Positions 52,416-62,262 of a stretch of 64,000 bases of DNA are shown here, in pieces. The stretch lies in contig CALHOI010000038.1 in assembly GCA_938035525.1 (NCBI GenBank), positions 1 through 64,000 on the forward strand, read 5' to 3'. The translations under genes were made by a program, and so were the position numbers. Source of the DNA: an uncultured Granulosicoccaceae bacterium (GTDB lineage Bacteria > Pseudomonadota > Gammaproteobacteria > Granulosicoccales > Granulosicoccaceae). The notes below the pieces were generated by a model. The model worked only from the letters and a program-made list of their open reading frames with translations, did no database searches and was not told the DNA's origin. The first letter of the stretch is position 1. The number at the start of each line of letters is the position of its first letter.

Positions 52416-53753
52416 TTACAAAATGTATCTGCTTAAATCAACGTCTTTAACCAGATCACCTAAATGACTGTCTACATAGTCTGCGTTGACGACTATTGAC
52501 GTGCCACCGTTATCTGCTGCATCAAATGAAGCAGATTCGAGCAGACGCTCCATCACTGTATGTAAACGACGAGCGCCAATGTTTTCGGTTGTCTCATTGA
52601 CTTGCCAGGCTACTTCTGCAATGCGATTAACACCATCGCCAGTGAACGACAAATCGACATTTTCTGTGGCAAGCAAGGCAACCGCCTGTTCTGTCAATGA
52701 CGCACTGGGCTCGGTGAGTATGCGAACAAAATCGCCAGTGGTTAACGCAGAAAGTTCAACCCGTATGGGTAGTCTTCCCTGAAGCTCGGGTATAAGGTCA
52801 GATGGTTTGGAAACATGAAACGCACCAGATGCAATAAATAAAATATGATCCGTTTTAACCATGCCGAATTTTGTTGATACCGTGCAGCCTTCAACCAAAG
52901 GTAATAAATCGCGCTGCACACCTTCTCTTGATACATCCGCGCTACCTGAGCGTTCTGCGCCGCGAGCCACTTTGTCTATTTCATCAAGAAAAACAATCCC
53001 ATTTTGCTCGATGTTTTCCAGCGCCTGAGCTTTGAGCTCCTCGTCATCCAGTAGTTTCATGGCCTCCTCGTCGGTGGCCAGCTTCATTGCCTCTTTTACG
53101 TTGAGCTTACGGCTTTTGGTTTTTCCAGCGCCGCCCATGTTCTGAAACAACCCCTGAAGCTGCTGGGACATGTCTTCCATGCCCGGCGGTGCCATGATTT
53201 CAACTCCCATAGGCGCTGCACTGACGTCTATTTCGATTTCACGATCATCAAGATCACCTTCGCGCAGCTTTTTACGAAATTTTTGCCGCGTGCTGCTTTC
53301 TTCATTTTCGACAACACTGTATCCGGCCCCGCCACGTGCCGGCGGCAGCAGTGCATCAAGAATGCGTTCTTCGGCTGCATCTTCTGCGCGGTTACGTACC
53401 CGCTTGGATTCTCTTTCGCGCGTTTCTTTCAAGGCGACATCGGCCAGATCCCTGATAATGGATTCGACATCGCGTCCCACATAACCAACTTCAGTGAACT
53501 TGGTTGCCTCAACTTTTATAAAGGGCGCATTAGCCAGTCGCGATAAGCGGCGCGCTATTTCAGTTTTACCAACGCCGGTTGGACCGATCATGAGAATGTT
53601 TTTAGGCGTTATTTCGGCACGCAACTCTTTGGAGACTTGCATACGACGCCATCGATTGCGAAGCGCAATAGCGACAGAGCGTTTTGCTGCGTGTTGCCCA
53701 ACAATGTGCTTATCGAGCTCTTGCACAATTTCACGAGGTGTCATGTGAGACAT
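52416..53753 (-). CDS. hslU: ATP-dependent protease ATPase subunit HslU
   Basis: 445 aa AAA+ unfoldase of the HslUV protease. Walker A GPTGVGKT (57-64), the I-domain with low-complexity acidic region (about 110-240, including [18 protein letters not shown]), Walker [12 protein letters not shown], sensor and C-terminal [14 protein letters not shown], ending DVDLSRYIL, the tail that docks into HslV. One base after hslV. Confidence 0.98.
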   Translation of the reverse strand: MSHMTPREIVQELDKHIVGQHAAKRSVAIALRNRWRRMQVSKELRAEITPKNILMIGPTGVGKTEIARRLSRLANAPFIKVEATKFTEVGYVGRDVESIIRDLADVALKETRERESKRVRNRAEDAAEERILDALLPPARGGAGYSVVENEESSTRQKFRKKLREGDLDDREIEIDVSAAPMGVEIMAPPGMEDMSQQLQGLFQNMGGAGKTKSRKLNVKEAMKLATDEEAMKLLDDEELKAQALENIEQNGIVFLDEIDKVARGAERSGSADVSREGVQRDLLPLVEGCTVSTKFGMVKTDHILFIASGAFHVSKPSDLIPELQGRLPIRVELSALTTGDFVRILTEPSASLTEQAVALLATENVDLSFTGDGVNRIAEVAWQVNETTENIGARRLHTVMERLLESASFDAADNGGTSIVVNADYVDSHLGDLVKDVDLSRYIL

Positions 53754-53754
53754 G

Positions 53755-54303
53755 TCAGTCGTATTCCAGCGTTTCTATAGTTAAATTGTTATTGGTATAA
53801 ATGCAGATATTTGCAGCTGTTTCAAGGCTGTAACGCACAATACTTTCAGCATCAAGCTCTGTGTGGTCCAGCAAGGCGGTGGCTGCTGACTTGGCAAAGT
53901 CGCCACCCGATCCTATTGCAATCAGACCTTTCTCAGGTTCGATCACATCGCCGTTACCGGTAATAACCAGCGACGCTTTGGCATCTGCCACGGCCAGCAA
54001 TGCCTCCAGACGTCGTAACATTCGATCGGTTCGCCAATCTTTTGCCAGTTCAACAGCGGCCCTGGTCAGGTTGCCTCCGTGTTCCTCGAGCTTGGCCTCG
54101 AAACGCTCAAAAAGTGTGAACGCATCGGCAGTACCACCGGCAAAGCCTGCAAGCACTTGATTGTTATACAGACGCCGTACCTTACGCGCATTGCCTTTCA
54201 TGACCACGTTGCCCATGCTGACCTGCCCGTCACCACCAATGACCACTTGATTACCGCGACGCAGCGAGCATATGGTCGTTCCCCGGTATTGTTCCAACGC
54301 CAA
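53755..54303 (-). CDS. hslV: ATP-dependent protease peptidase subunit HslV
   Basis: 182 aa Ntn-hydrolase. The catalytic threonine is Thr9 in the motif TTICSLRRG, preceded by a short propeptide MALEQYRG, unlike the E. coli enzyme in which Thr follows the initiator Met. Other blocks: [28 protein letters not shown] and [16 protein letters not shown]. Heads the hslVU-DUF971-ubiEJB series, which is probably one long transcript. Confidence 0.98.
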   Translation of the reverse strand: MALEQYRGTTICSLRRGNQVVIGGDGQVSMGNVVMKGNARKVRRLYNNQVLAGFAGGTADAFTLFERFEAKLEEHGGNLTRAAVELAKDWRTDRMLRRLEALLAVADAKASLVITGNGDVIEPEKGLIAIGSGGDFAKSAATALLDHTELDAESIVRYSLETAANICIYTNNNLTIETLEYD

Positions 54304-54406
54304 ACTCCTTCGATTATCAGTGGAATGTCACACGATTAGATTGTCATGTAGTTTAAACTGTTCGGCACACAGATTGGCCCAAACAAGGCGCACAACGACC
54401 AACTGC

Positions 54407-55972
54407 ATGCAACTGACCCTCCCAAAACGCACTGTCGCTGATACCGAAAGCTTTCCGGTTCAACCGGATGGGGTGAGCAATTGGCTAAGCAAGCTGAACC
54501 CGACTCGCTCTGTTAGTGATGCCATGGAGGTCTATCGGGGTTTACGGCACAGTAATCGACTGCATAATGATATTAATCGTCGCCGGGCAATCATTGCGTG
54601 TTTTATTCCTACACTGCGCGAACTGAATACGTCTTTGCTGGAAATTTGTCAGGCTCAGCCGCTGCCGTTAACGTCCGAGTTTCAACGCAGTGCGCAACTA
54701 CTTGACGGGCTGTTAAGAGAGGAAGCTTTTGCGTTCAAAATTTTGCTGGCTGATAGCGCGCAGCCTCGTGGTGACGATGTCAGGCGAGCCATGCAAGCTT
54801 TGGCAAGGCAAGCTGAATGCCGTATACACGGTTACAAGCGAATACCAGAATCGCTGATGCAAGACGCCAATCAATTGTATGCTCTGGCCGAAGAGTTCTC
54901 CTTGCTGGATTCAAAACCCGACGAAGAAAATTTAAGTTGTGCCGAGCACTACAAATACATTTTGTTGCTAACCCTGGCAGACACACAACAACACCGCGTG
55001 CGGCAGCTTGTTCCGATACTGGATTTTTTAAAACACAATGCATCTGTTTTACGCATTAGAAACAAAGCCCCTAACGAAACAAATCGCTCGGTCAATTACG
55101 CTGTGCATCTTGACCATGGCGCTCGACCGGTACCTGCCGCCACGTTAATAGCTGAATCTCATCAACGGGTTCGCTGGACAAACTTATCTTCGATACTGAC
55201 ACGAGTTGATGTGCAGCTAGCCAAATCTCGCTCCAAAGAAACGGCTTTGCTGGGGTCGGAGTCTCTGGACAGACAATCCTATGCAAGACTTCGCGTTACC
55301 CTGGCGCGCAGTCGCTCACGGCGCACTCAGCGCTCTATTGGACATACCAAAAAAACCGTCATGCTGGGGCATAAATCCATCTGCGCGCATTTACACCTGA
55401 ACACGGCAAAAACAGCAGGTAAAGATGCAGAAAACGCCACAACTGATTTCGCCGCAAGCTATGAGGCCATGGATAAAGCAGCCGATGTGTTACACCAGAG
55501 CGACGAGCAAAACTGGGTCACACTAAACGAGTCAGCGCAAGGTATGTGTTTGTACAGTGCCGATTGCCGAGCCGGTATGGTGCAGGTTGGCGAGCTCATT
55601 AGTATCGAAGATCTGCAGCTGGACACCGATGCTTACTTAAAGGGCAAGTCGAGTGCCCTTGTCGGTGTGGTGCGCTGGATTAGAGCGGGCGATGGCAGTG
55701 CTTTACGTATCGGCATTGAGTACCTGGCCAAAGGTGTTTTGCCTGTGGGTATATCCAGAACACACAGTGATGACATAGTTGCCGACGATGCCATGATCAT
55801 TGCCTGCAAAGTCAAAGAATCCATATTGCAAACAATATTGTTACCGGCGTATCTTTACCAGCCGGGCGATCAACTCAGCGTTGCGCTAAAAGGTAAATCG
55901 CGAAACGTGAAGCTTAATCAGTCTTTACAAAACAACGGATTGTTTTCACACTTCTCTTTGCAAGACGTTTGA
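54407..55972 (+). CDS. Large cytoplasmic protein with PilZ-like C-terminal part, function unknown
   Basis: 521 aa from the ATG at 54407; the frame is open to 54272 but that stretch overlaps the hslV start. No signal or membrane segment. The N-terminal 300 residues are helical. Near residue 374 NESAQGMCLY fits the second half of a PilZ motif ([DN]xSxxG), followed by a beta-rich segment (VGVVRWIRAG, LRIGIEYLAKG) as in c-di-GMP-binding PilZ barrels; the RxxxR half is less clear, perhaps in the basic RSRSRRTQRS region near 305. A c-di-GMP link is plausible, not shown. Divergent from hslV, convergent with xerC. Confidence 0.7.
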   Translation: MQLTLPKRTVADTESFPVQPDGVSNWLSKLNPTRSVSDAMEVYRGLRHSNRLHNDINRRRAIIACFIPTLRELNTSLLEICQAQPLPLTSEFQRSAQLLDGLLREEAFAFKILLADSAQPRGDDVRRAMQALARQAECRIHGYKRIPESLMQDANQLYALAEEFSLLDSKPDEENLSCAEHYKYILLLTLADTQQHRVRQLVPILDFLKHNASVLRIRNKAPNETNRSVNYAVHLDHGARPVPAATLIAESHQRVRWTNLSSILTRVDVQLAKSRSKETALLGSESLDRQSYARLRVTLARSRSRRTQRSIGHTKKTVMLGHKSICAHLHLNTAKTAGKDAENATTDFAASYEAMDKAADVLHQSDEQNWVTLNESAQGMCLYSADCRAGMVQVGELISIEDLQLDTDAYLKGKSSALVGVVRWIRAGDGSALRIGIEYLAKGVLPVGISRTHSDDIVADDAMIIACKVKESILQTILLPAYLYQPGDQLSVALKGKSRNVKLNQSLQNNGLFSHFSLQDV

Positions 55973-55979
55973 CTTTACA

Positions 55980-56894
55980 TTAGCTCTTTTCCGTTTCCTT
56001 GCTGCGTTTGGCACGAGGGTGCGACTCATCGTAAACCTTCGCCAAATGCTGGAAATCCAGGTGTGTGTAAACCTGCGTTGTGCTGATATCAGCATGCCCC
56101 AAAAGCTCTTGCACCGCACGCAGGTCTCCGCTGCTTTCCAGCAAATGTGAAGCAAAAGAATGACGCAGCATATGTGGGTAACAATCGCGATTAAGCCCTT
56201 GCGACTCTGCCAGCTTTTTTAGCCGCATTTGCACTGTTCGAGGCGCAATGCGTTTCCCGCGTGAACTTAAAAATACGGCCTTATCGTCGGCACCGGGTGT
56301 CATACGTCGATAACTCAGCCACTTGTTTATGGCTTCAACCGCGTGTTTGCCCACCGGTAGGTCACGTACCTTGCCGCCTTTACCTGTCACGCGTACCTGA
56401 CCCACACTTAAATCAAGGTCCGCCAGATTCAACCCAACGAGCTCTGCCAGTCGCAAGCCGGAGGAGTACATTAGCTCAAACATGGCCAGGTCACGGCAGA
56501 TCATCGGGTCGCTGAGATTCTGCGACAGTAAGCGGCTGACTTCGTCTGGGTCGAGCGTGGCAGGTAATGCCTTTTTGTCTTTGGGGGCCAAAATATCAGA
56601 GGCTGGATTGGCATCACACCGACCAAGCTTGATCAGAAAATTGTACAAACCTCGCACAGCAGAGAGTCGGCGCGCCAAAGAACGTCCGGCAATACCCTCA
56701 CGGTGCTGTTCAGCAATGATCGATCTGACATCACCACCGGTAATGTCGTTCCAGTTATCAATTTCCCGATTGCTGGCCGATCGCGCAATGGCCTTCAAAT
56801 CACGCGCATAGTTGCTGACCGTGTGCGGCGAGCAACGTCTGGCGACTCGCAAATCTTCCAGGTAATCGTCTATCGCTAGATCGAAGTTTGACAT
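55980..56894 (-). CDS. xerC: Tyrosine recombinase XerC
   Basis: 304 aa site-specific recombinase resolving chromosome dimers at dif with XerD. N-terminal SAM-like domain (AIDDYLEDLRVARRCSPHTVSNY), catalytic Arg in SSGLRLAELVGLN, CYPHMLRHSFASHLL (HxxR), ELLGHADISTTQVYTHLD with the final His and the Tyr nucleophile. Last gene of the lptM-lysA-dapF-DUF484 series, which marks it as XerC rather than an integrase. Confidence 0.96.
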   Translation of the reverse strand: MSNFDLAIDDYLEDLRVARRCSPHTVSNYARDLKAIARSASNREIDNWNDITGGDVRSIIAEQHREGIAGRSLARRLSAVRGLYNFLIKLGRCDANPASDILAPKDKKALPATLDPDEVSRLLSQNLSDPMICRDLAMFELMYSSGLRLAELVGLNLADLDLSVGQVRVTGKGGKVRDLPVGKHAVEAINKWLSYRRMTPGADDKAVFLSSRGKRIAPRTVQMRLKKLAESQGLNRDCYPHMLRHSFASHLLESSGDLRAVQELLGHADISTTQVYTHLDFQHLAKVYDESHPRAKRSKETEKS

Positions 56895-56908
56895 CGGGTG
56901 TTCTCCGG

Positions 56909-57601
56909 TTAGGTTAGCGTATCAACCCGTCGGCTCAATACTTCGCCAAGTTGATTGAGAAACATCACCCCTTTACCAAGAGCAAACCGTGATTCATCTT
57001 TGCTTGCCAAAACCACCAGCCCTAGCTTGCGATTGTGTACCAAAGGAATCACCGCTGCCGATGCAACGTTTTCGGCCTCTGTGCCAAATAATAATTGTTT
57101 TTGAGCGTCCCCAAGCTGACCACACCTGGTTTCGCGCTTTTTGAAGATATCGCTAAACAATGCGAGCCCTGGGTCTTTTGACTCCATCAAAGTGTAGTCG
57201 GCAGAGGGCTGGTCGAATTTTTCCGATGAAACCAGCATCACACGAACATCGTCCGCGTTAAAGTTGCTCAGCATGCTGTCTCGGGTTAGTTCCACAACAT
57301 CGTCTATGGACGACGCTGTAATAATGTCTTGAATGAGTTTGTGCAGCCGCTGGTGAAGCAGCTCGTTTTCGCGGGCAACACTGATGAGGTCGCGTAAACT
57401 GTTTTCCAGAGTGCAGCACTTATTGCGAAGCACGCTGACTTGCTTCTCTATTAGCGAGACTGCCTGGCCTGTATGATGTGGAATCGTCAACCGAGGAAGC
57501 ACATCAGAGTGCTGATTGAAAAAGTCCGGGTTCCGAGTTAAAAACTTCAGAACAGAGTCTGCGTTCGGTACATCCCGGCGCTCAGTTTGATCGACTTGCA
57601 T
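56909..57601 (-). CDS. DUF484 family protein (GAF-like)
   Basis: 230 aa: an N-terminal DUF484 segment (VLKFLTRNPDFFNQHSDVL and VSLIEKQVSVLRNK, coiled-coil-like) and a C-terminal GAF-like fold (GLALFSDIFKKRETRCGQL, AAVIPLVHNRKLGLVVLASKD). Nearly always encoded between dapF and xerC in gammaproteobacteria; function unknown. 2 bases after dapF. Confidence 0.95.
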   Translation of the reverse strand: MQVDQTERRDVPNADSVLKFLTRNPDFFNQHSDVLPRLTIPHHTGQAVSLIEKQVSVLRNKCCTLENSLRDLISVARENELLHQRLHKLIQDIITASSIDDVVELTRDSMLSNFNADDVRVMLVSSEKFDQPSADYTLMESKDPGLALFSDIFKKRETRCGQLGDAQKQLLFGTEAENVASAAVIPLVHNRKLGLVVLASKDESRFALGKGVMFLNQLGEVLSRRVDTLT

Positions 57602-57603
57602 AG

Positions 57604-58437
57604 CTACATTCTTGTTTGGCCCTCAAAGACTGTAGAACATGCACCGGTCATTTCAATCGAAGTATTGAAATCTTCCCATACTATTTTTAACGGTCCACCC
57701 GATAAGGTCACATTGACGCTTTTGTCAAGTAAGCCTTGTTTGTGCCCTATTGCCACTGCCGCACAAGCACCGGTACCACAGGCTCGCGTCTCTCCGACAC
57801 CTCTTTCGAAGACCCGTAATCGGATGTTTTTAGCGTCGATTATTTGCATAAATCCGACATTCACCCGTTGTGGAAATAAAGTGTGACTTTCGAGTAACGG
57901 GCCCAGGGTACTAACATCGGCGGTATCCACATTGTCCACTTGCAACACGACATGTGGATTACCAATAGCAACGCTGCCCACGTTCAGTGTGTGCCCTCCA
58001 ACACTTATGCTGTAATGGTCTTGCTCTGTATCGGCAATAAACGGGATCTTGTCTGGGTTAAAAACTGGCACACCCATTTTGACGGTAACCTCACCGTTAT
58101 CGAGTAACTTCAAGTGAATCAAACCTGCGCTGGTATTAACCGGAATAAGCTGACTGCTGGTTAGTTTTTTATCGTGCACGTATTTGGCAAAACAACGCGC
58201 GCCATTGCCGCAATGCTCGACTTCACTGCCATCTGTATTGAAAATTCGATAGTCAAACTCGGCTTCAGCGACCGATGCCGCCTGAATAACCAGCATTTGA
58301 TCAAAACCAATACCGGTACGACGATCACCGAGTTCGGCAATACGCTCATTGTTCAGCGGCACACTGCCATCAAGGTTATTGATCACGACAAAGTCGTTAC
58401 CAAGACCATGCATTTTTGTGAAGTTAACTTCGCGCAT
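57604..58437 (-). CDS. dapF: Diaminopimelate epimerase
   Basis: 277 aa; converts LL- to meso-diaminopimelate for lysine and peptidoglycan. Two catalytic cysteines: Cys76 in VEHCGNGARC and the one in RACGTGACAA (about 219). Other blocks KMHGLGNDFVVIN, NTDGSEVEHCGNGARC and GNPHVV. Between lysA and DUF484. Confidence 0.98.
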   Translation of the reverse strand: MREVNFTKMHGLGNDFVVINNLDGSVPLNNERIAELGDRRTGIGFDQMLVIQAASVAEAEFDYRIFNTDGSEVEHCGNGARCFAKYVHDKKLTSSQLIPVNTSAGLIHLKLLDNGEVTVKMGVPVFNPDKIPFIADTEQDHYSISVGGHTLNVGSVAIGNPHVVLQVDNVDTADVSTLGPLLESHTLFPQRVNVGFMQIIDAKNIRLRVFERGVGETRACGTGACAAVAIGHKQGLLDKSVNVTLSGGPLKIVWEDFNTSIEMTGACSTVFEGQTRM

Positions 58438-58481
58438 AATAAAAACCCAAACTAGCTATTAACCGAACACTGAGGTTAGCA

Positions 58482-59738
58482 CTAGGGTAATAGAGACTCA
58501 CCAGCAAACAGGCTTTCAACTTCTTCTCGCTCCCGCACAACATACGCATCATCACCACTGACCATCACCTCAGCAGCGCGCCCACGCGTGTTGTAGTTTG
58601 AACTCATCACAAAGCCATAGGCGCCAGCAGACATGACAGCCAGTAAATCGCCTTGCTCAATAGCCAACACGCGGTTTTTGCCTAAAAAGTCAGCCGACTC
58701 GCACACGGGTCCAACTACATCGTATTCCTTTGCAGGCGTATCAGTTAATTCGACTGCCTCAATCGCTTGCCACGCGCTGTATAAAGCAGGCCTGATTAAA
58801 TCATTCATAGCGGCGTCGACAATAGCAAAGTGCTTGTCTTCGTTTTGCTTTATGTATTCAACACGTGTTAACAGAATACCGGCCGGCCCGGCAATGAATC
58901 GACCTGGCTCTACCAGAATCTCTAGCTTGCGATCACCAACAGCATCAATAACACAGACTGCCCACTGTTTAATATCCAACGGTTGCTCATCTTCGTAGCA
59001 AATGCCTTGTCCGCCGCCAACATCGATGTGTGTCAGCTTAATGCCTTCAGCGTCCAGTTGATCAATCAGGCTCATTAATCGGGCCAAAGCATCTTTGTAG
59101 GGCTCGATACTGGTGAGCTGAGAGCCGATGTGACAATCCATACCCTGTACGTTCAAGGACGGCATTTGCGCGGCTCTTTTATATATATCAACGGCATCAG
59201 ACATATTCACGCCAAACTTATTTTCTTTGAGCCCGGTAGAAATATATGGGTGCGTTTGCGCATCCACATCAGGGTTAATGCGCAAAGATACTGGCGCAAC
59301 AACATTTAATGCTGATGCAATTTCTGCTAATCGGTCGAGCTCGGGTTCAGACTCTACGTTGAAGCACCGAATGCCAACTTCGAGGGCTTCGGTTAATTCC
59401 TGCCGGGTTTTTCCAACACCTGAAAACACAATTTTATCTGGGTCGCCACCAGCAGCCAGCACGCGCTTAAGCTCGCCACCAGAAACAATATCAAAACCGG
59501 ATCCTAATCGCGCCAGTACATCGAGTACGGCCAGGTTAGAGTTCGCTTTTACGGCATAACAAATCAGATGCTCATGACCCTCCAGGGCATCGGCAAATTG
59601 TTGCCACGACGATTCAAGCGACTCACGACTGTATACAAACAATGGCGTGCCAAAGTCCTCTGCCAGTTGAGAGCAAGCATAGCTTTGCGCAAACAAGGCG
59701 CCCTTGCGACGATGAAAATGTTCCGTAGTGGATTGCAT
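58482..59738 (-). CDS. lysA: Diaminopimelate decarboxylase
   Basis: 418 aa PLP enzyme forming lysine from meso-diaminopimelate. PLP lysine Lys64 in CYAVKANSN, glycine-rich GFDIVSGGEL, MDCHIGSQ, DVGGGQGICY and EPGRFIAGPAGILL; the catalytic Cys is in GPVCESADF. Follows the small lipoprotein lptM by 29 bases. Confidence 0.98.
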   Translation of the reverse strand: MQSTTEHFHRRKGALFAQSYACSQLAEDFGTPLFVYSRESLESSWQQFADALEGHEHLICYAVKANSNLAVLDVLARLGSGFDIVSGGELKRVLAAGGDPDKIVFSGVGKTRQELTEALEVGIRCFNVESEPELDRLAEIASALNVVAPVSLRINPDVDAQTHPYISTGLKENKFGVNMSDAVDIYKRAAQMPSLNVQGMDCHIGSQLTSIEPYKDALARLMSLIDQLDAEGIKLTHIDVGGGQGICYEDEQPLDIKQWAVCVIDAVGDRKLEILVEPGRFIAGPAGILLTRVEYIKQNEDKHFAIVDAAMNDLIRPALYSAWQAIEAVELTDTPAKEYDVVGPVCESADFLGKNRVLAIEQGDLLAVMSAGAYGFVMSSNYNTRGRAAEVMVSGDDAYVVREREEVESLFAGESLLP

Positions 59739-59767
59739 ATGCTTACTTTCGTTTTTTACCGTTTTAA

Positions 59768-60031
59768 TTATTGGGTGCCGGTACTGTCAATGCCAGACTC
59801 AGCAGGATCATTTGCGCCAGGTGTTGTACCCGATTTTTTATTTTTGCTTTTTTCGTCATCGTCTTCTTCATCGGGCTTTTCCGATGTTTCCAATTGATCG
59901 AGCAAGGCTTTTTGCTCTTCGGTCAGCTGCACTTGCTCAAGGTATAAATCGCCTTTGTTGCCACACGCAGCAAGCAAAGAGCAAATCAACATAAATACCG
60001 CTAAACATGCGCGCTTGTACACGACATTCAT
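59768..60031 (-). CDS. lptM: LPS-assembly lipoprotein LptM (YifL-like)
   Basis: 87 aa outer-membrane lipoprotein: signal and lipobox LLAAC, then the family hallmark CGNKGDLYL immediately after the lipid Cys. The rest is a polar, acidic tail rich in Asp/Glu, Lys and Ser. LptM assists maturation of the LptDE LPS translocon in E. coli. Position upstream of lysA is typical. Confidence 0.93.
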   Translation of the reverse strand: MNVVYKRACLAVFMLICSLLAACGNKGDLYLEQVQLTEEQKALLDQLETSEKPDEEDDDEKSKNKKSGTTPGANDPAESGIDSTGTQ

Positions 60032-60060
60032 ACGAAATCATCTCGGATTGTGTTCAGTAG

Positions 60061-60068
60061 AGTATACT
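60061..60068. promoter_or_regulatory. Candidate -10 element in the lptM/hydrolase divergent region
   Basis: The palindromic AGTATACT contains a TATACT -10 hexamer in both directions midway between the two divergent starts. No convincing -35 box is found at 17 bases on either side. Confidence 0.3.
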
Positions 60069-60105
60069 CCGACGCGGCAAAGGCTCTCTTGAATATCAGA
60101 CTCAA

Positions 60106-60780
60106 ATGACCAAATTACTCGAATATATCGAGATTGAAACTGGCGAAAGCATCGAATTCACCGTGATCTGGCTGCACGGCCTGGGCGCCAGTGGTCACGA
60201 CTTTGAACCCATCGTGCCTGAGCTCAAGCTGTTAAGCCGGCCTGGCATTCGGTTTCTGTTTCCGCACGCGCCCATACGGCCAATAACCATTAATGGCGAT
60301 GCTGCCATGCGCGGCTGGTATGACATTGACTCCTTGAATTTTGAAGCACGCAATCAGGACAACGAAGGAATTGCTGAGTCTGTTGCTGCAATTGACGAGC
60401 TCATTGCCAACGAAATAGAGCGCGGAATTGCAGAAACCAATATTGTGATAGCAGGGTTTTCTCAGGGCGGTGCAATTGCCTTGCAAGCCGGTCTCACCTT
60501 GCCGCGCAAGCTTGCCGGTATCGTGGCGCTGAGCACCTACTTACCCATGACAAAAGCGGAAGTAGAGCAGCTTGACGATACAAAAATGAGCATGCCTATC
60601 TTTATGGCTCATGGCGCTGTTGATGAAGTTATTCGGGTTGAATACGCCGAACAGTCTTGCGAGAAACTAAAAGCCCGCAATGCGAATATAGAATGGCACC
60701 AATACGATATTGCCCACAGCGTCAGTAACGAAGAAGTGGACGATTTATCCATTTGGTTTAAGCGCTTGTTTGGTATGTAG
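60106..60780 (+). CDS. Carboxylesterase/phospholipase family alpha/beta hydrolase
   Basis: 224 aa serine hydrolase of the acyl-protein thioesterase/EstB type. Seen: [21 protein letters not shown] (oxyanion loop, split core HGLGASG), [13 protein letters not shown], nucleophile GFSQGG (Ser about 121), the acid in HGAVDEVI and the His in [11 protein letters not shown]. Full length for the family. Its 3' end overlaps the convergent argH end by 23 bases. Confidence 0.93.
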   Translation: MTKLLEYIEIETGESIEFTVIWLHGLGASGHDFEPIVPELKLLSRPGIRFLFPHAPIRPITINGDAAMRGWYDIDSLNFEARNQDNEGIAESVAAIDELIANEIERGIAETNIVIAGFSQGGAIALQAGLTLPRKLAGIVALSTYLPMTKAEVEQLDDTKMSMPIFMAHGAVDEVIRVEYAEQSCEKLKARNANIEWHQYDIAHSVSNEEVDDLSIWFKRLFGM

Positions 60781-62194
60781 TGGCTAGTCGTGCACTCGCA
60801 CGCTCAATAGCAAGCTTAACCTGCTCAGGCGCTGTTCCACCAATATGGTTTCGTGCGTTCACAGAGCCTTCCAGGGTTAATACTTCAAAAACATCTTTTT
60901 CAATTTTGTTGGAAAACTGTTTAAGTATATTCAGTGACATGTCACTTAGATCGCAGTTGTGTTCCAGCCCGTGTCTTACCGCAAACCCAACCACCTCGTG
61001 TGCATCACGAAACGCCAGACCTTTTCTAACCAGGTAATCGGCTAAATCGGTTGCTGTAGAAAACCCTCGACTGGCGGCCTCTCGCATAGAAGGCTCGTTT
61101 GCTTCTATGGCTGGCACCATGTCGGCGAAAGCACGCAGACAGCCCAACAAGGTATCCACAGAATCGAACAAGGGTTCTTTATCTTCCTGATTGTCTTTGT
61201 TGTAGGCTAAAGGCTGACCCTTCATGAGTGTTAATAAGGCGATAAGGTTTCCATTGGTGCGGCCCGTTTTACCTCGTACCAACTCTGGCACATCCGGGTT
61301 TTTCTTCTGCGGCATAATTGAGGAACCTGTGCAAAAACGATCTGGCAAACGCACAAAGTTAAATTGAGCCGATGTCCACAGCACAAGCTCTTCAGACATT
61401 CGCGACAAGTGCATTAAGCAAGTCGCAGCGGTGGAACAAAACTCAATCGCAAAATCACGATCACTGACCGCATCCAGAGAATTTTCGCACACACCATCAA
61501 ACCCAAGTAGCTCTTTGGTGATGTTACGGTCGATCGGATACGAGGTTCCAGCCAGGGCCGCAGCACCCAAAGGCATTTGATTAAGCCGCCTGCGCGTATC
61601 GTTTAACCGATCCAAATCGCGCAGTAGCATTTCAAACCAGGCCAACAGGTGATGTCCAAAAGTAACCGGTTGCGCGGTTTGTAAATGCGTAAAGCCTGGC
61701 ATGATGGTGTCATGGTATTTATCAGCTAGCTGCAATAACGCTTGCATTAACCGAGTGGCTTCTGCCGCACATAAATCACATGCATCGCGCATGTACAAAC
61801 GAATGTCAGTAGCAACCTGGTCATTACGCGAACGACCTGTGTGCAAGCGCTTGCCTGCATCGCCAATATGCTCGGTCAGTGCCGCTTCAATATTCATATG
61901 CACGTCTTCGCGTGCAACAGACCACTGGAACTTGCCCGCACTGATATCAGCTTCGATTTTATCGAGCCCGGTGTTTATTTTTTGTATATCATCGCTGCTT
62001 AAAACACCCACTTGTCGCAACATTTGAGCGTGCGCTTTTGAACCTGCAATATCTTGACGATACAAGCGCTGATCGAAGGTCACTGAAGCTGTGAATGCTT
62101 CGACAAAAGCGTCGGTTCCTTCATCGAAACGTCCACCCCAAAGCTTGGCCGCTGGTGCACTGGACTCGGTTGTGGGTTTTTCAGGCGGTTTCAT
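60758..62194 (-). CDS. argH: Argininosuccinate lyase
   Basis: 478 aa; splits argininosuccinate to arginine and fumarate. Seen: [18 protein letters not shown] at the start, [29 protein letters not shown], the catalytic-loop [21 protein letters not shown], and [18 protein letters not shown]. Divergent from hemC, an order shared with many gammaproteobacteria. Confidence 0.98.
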   Translation of the reverse strand: MKPPEKPTTESSAPAAKLWGGRFDEGTDAFVEAFTASVTFDQRLYRQDIAGSKAHAQMLRQVGVLSSDDIQKINTGLDKIEADISAGKFQWSVAREDVHMNIEAALTEHIGDAGKRLHTGRSRNDQVATDIRLYMRDACDLCAAEATRLMQALLQLADKYHDTIMPGFTHLQTAQPVTFGHHLLAWFEMLLRDLDRLNDTRRRLNQMPLGAAALAGTSYPIDRNITKELLGFDGVCENSLDAVSDRDFAIEFCSTAATCLMHLSRMSEELVLWTSAQFNFVRLPDRFCTGSSIMPQKKNPDVPELVRGKTGRTNGNLIALLTLMKGQPLAYNKDNQEDKEPLFDSVDTLLGCLRAFADMVPAIEANEPSMREAASRGFSTATDLADYLVRKGLAFRDAHEVVGFAVRHGLEHNCDLSDMSLNILKQFSNKIEKDVFEVLTLEGSVNARNHIGGTAPEQVKLAIERASARLATTYQTSA

Positions 62195-62228
62195 TGTTTT
62201 AAACTTTAAAAGGGCAAGATTGAGAGCG

Positions 62229-62234
62229 TATACT
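62229..62234 (+). promoter_or_regulatory. Candidate -10 box for hemC
   Basis: TATACT lies 28 bases before the hemC ATG in the argH-hemC divergent gap. The -35 region (TTAAAA at 62206-62211) is weak. Confidence 0.3.
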
Positions 62235-62262
62235 ACTAGTTTTGCAGTAGATTCGTCGATTC

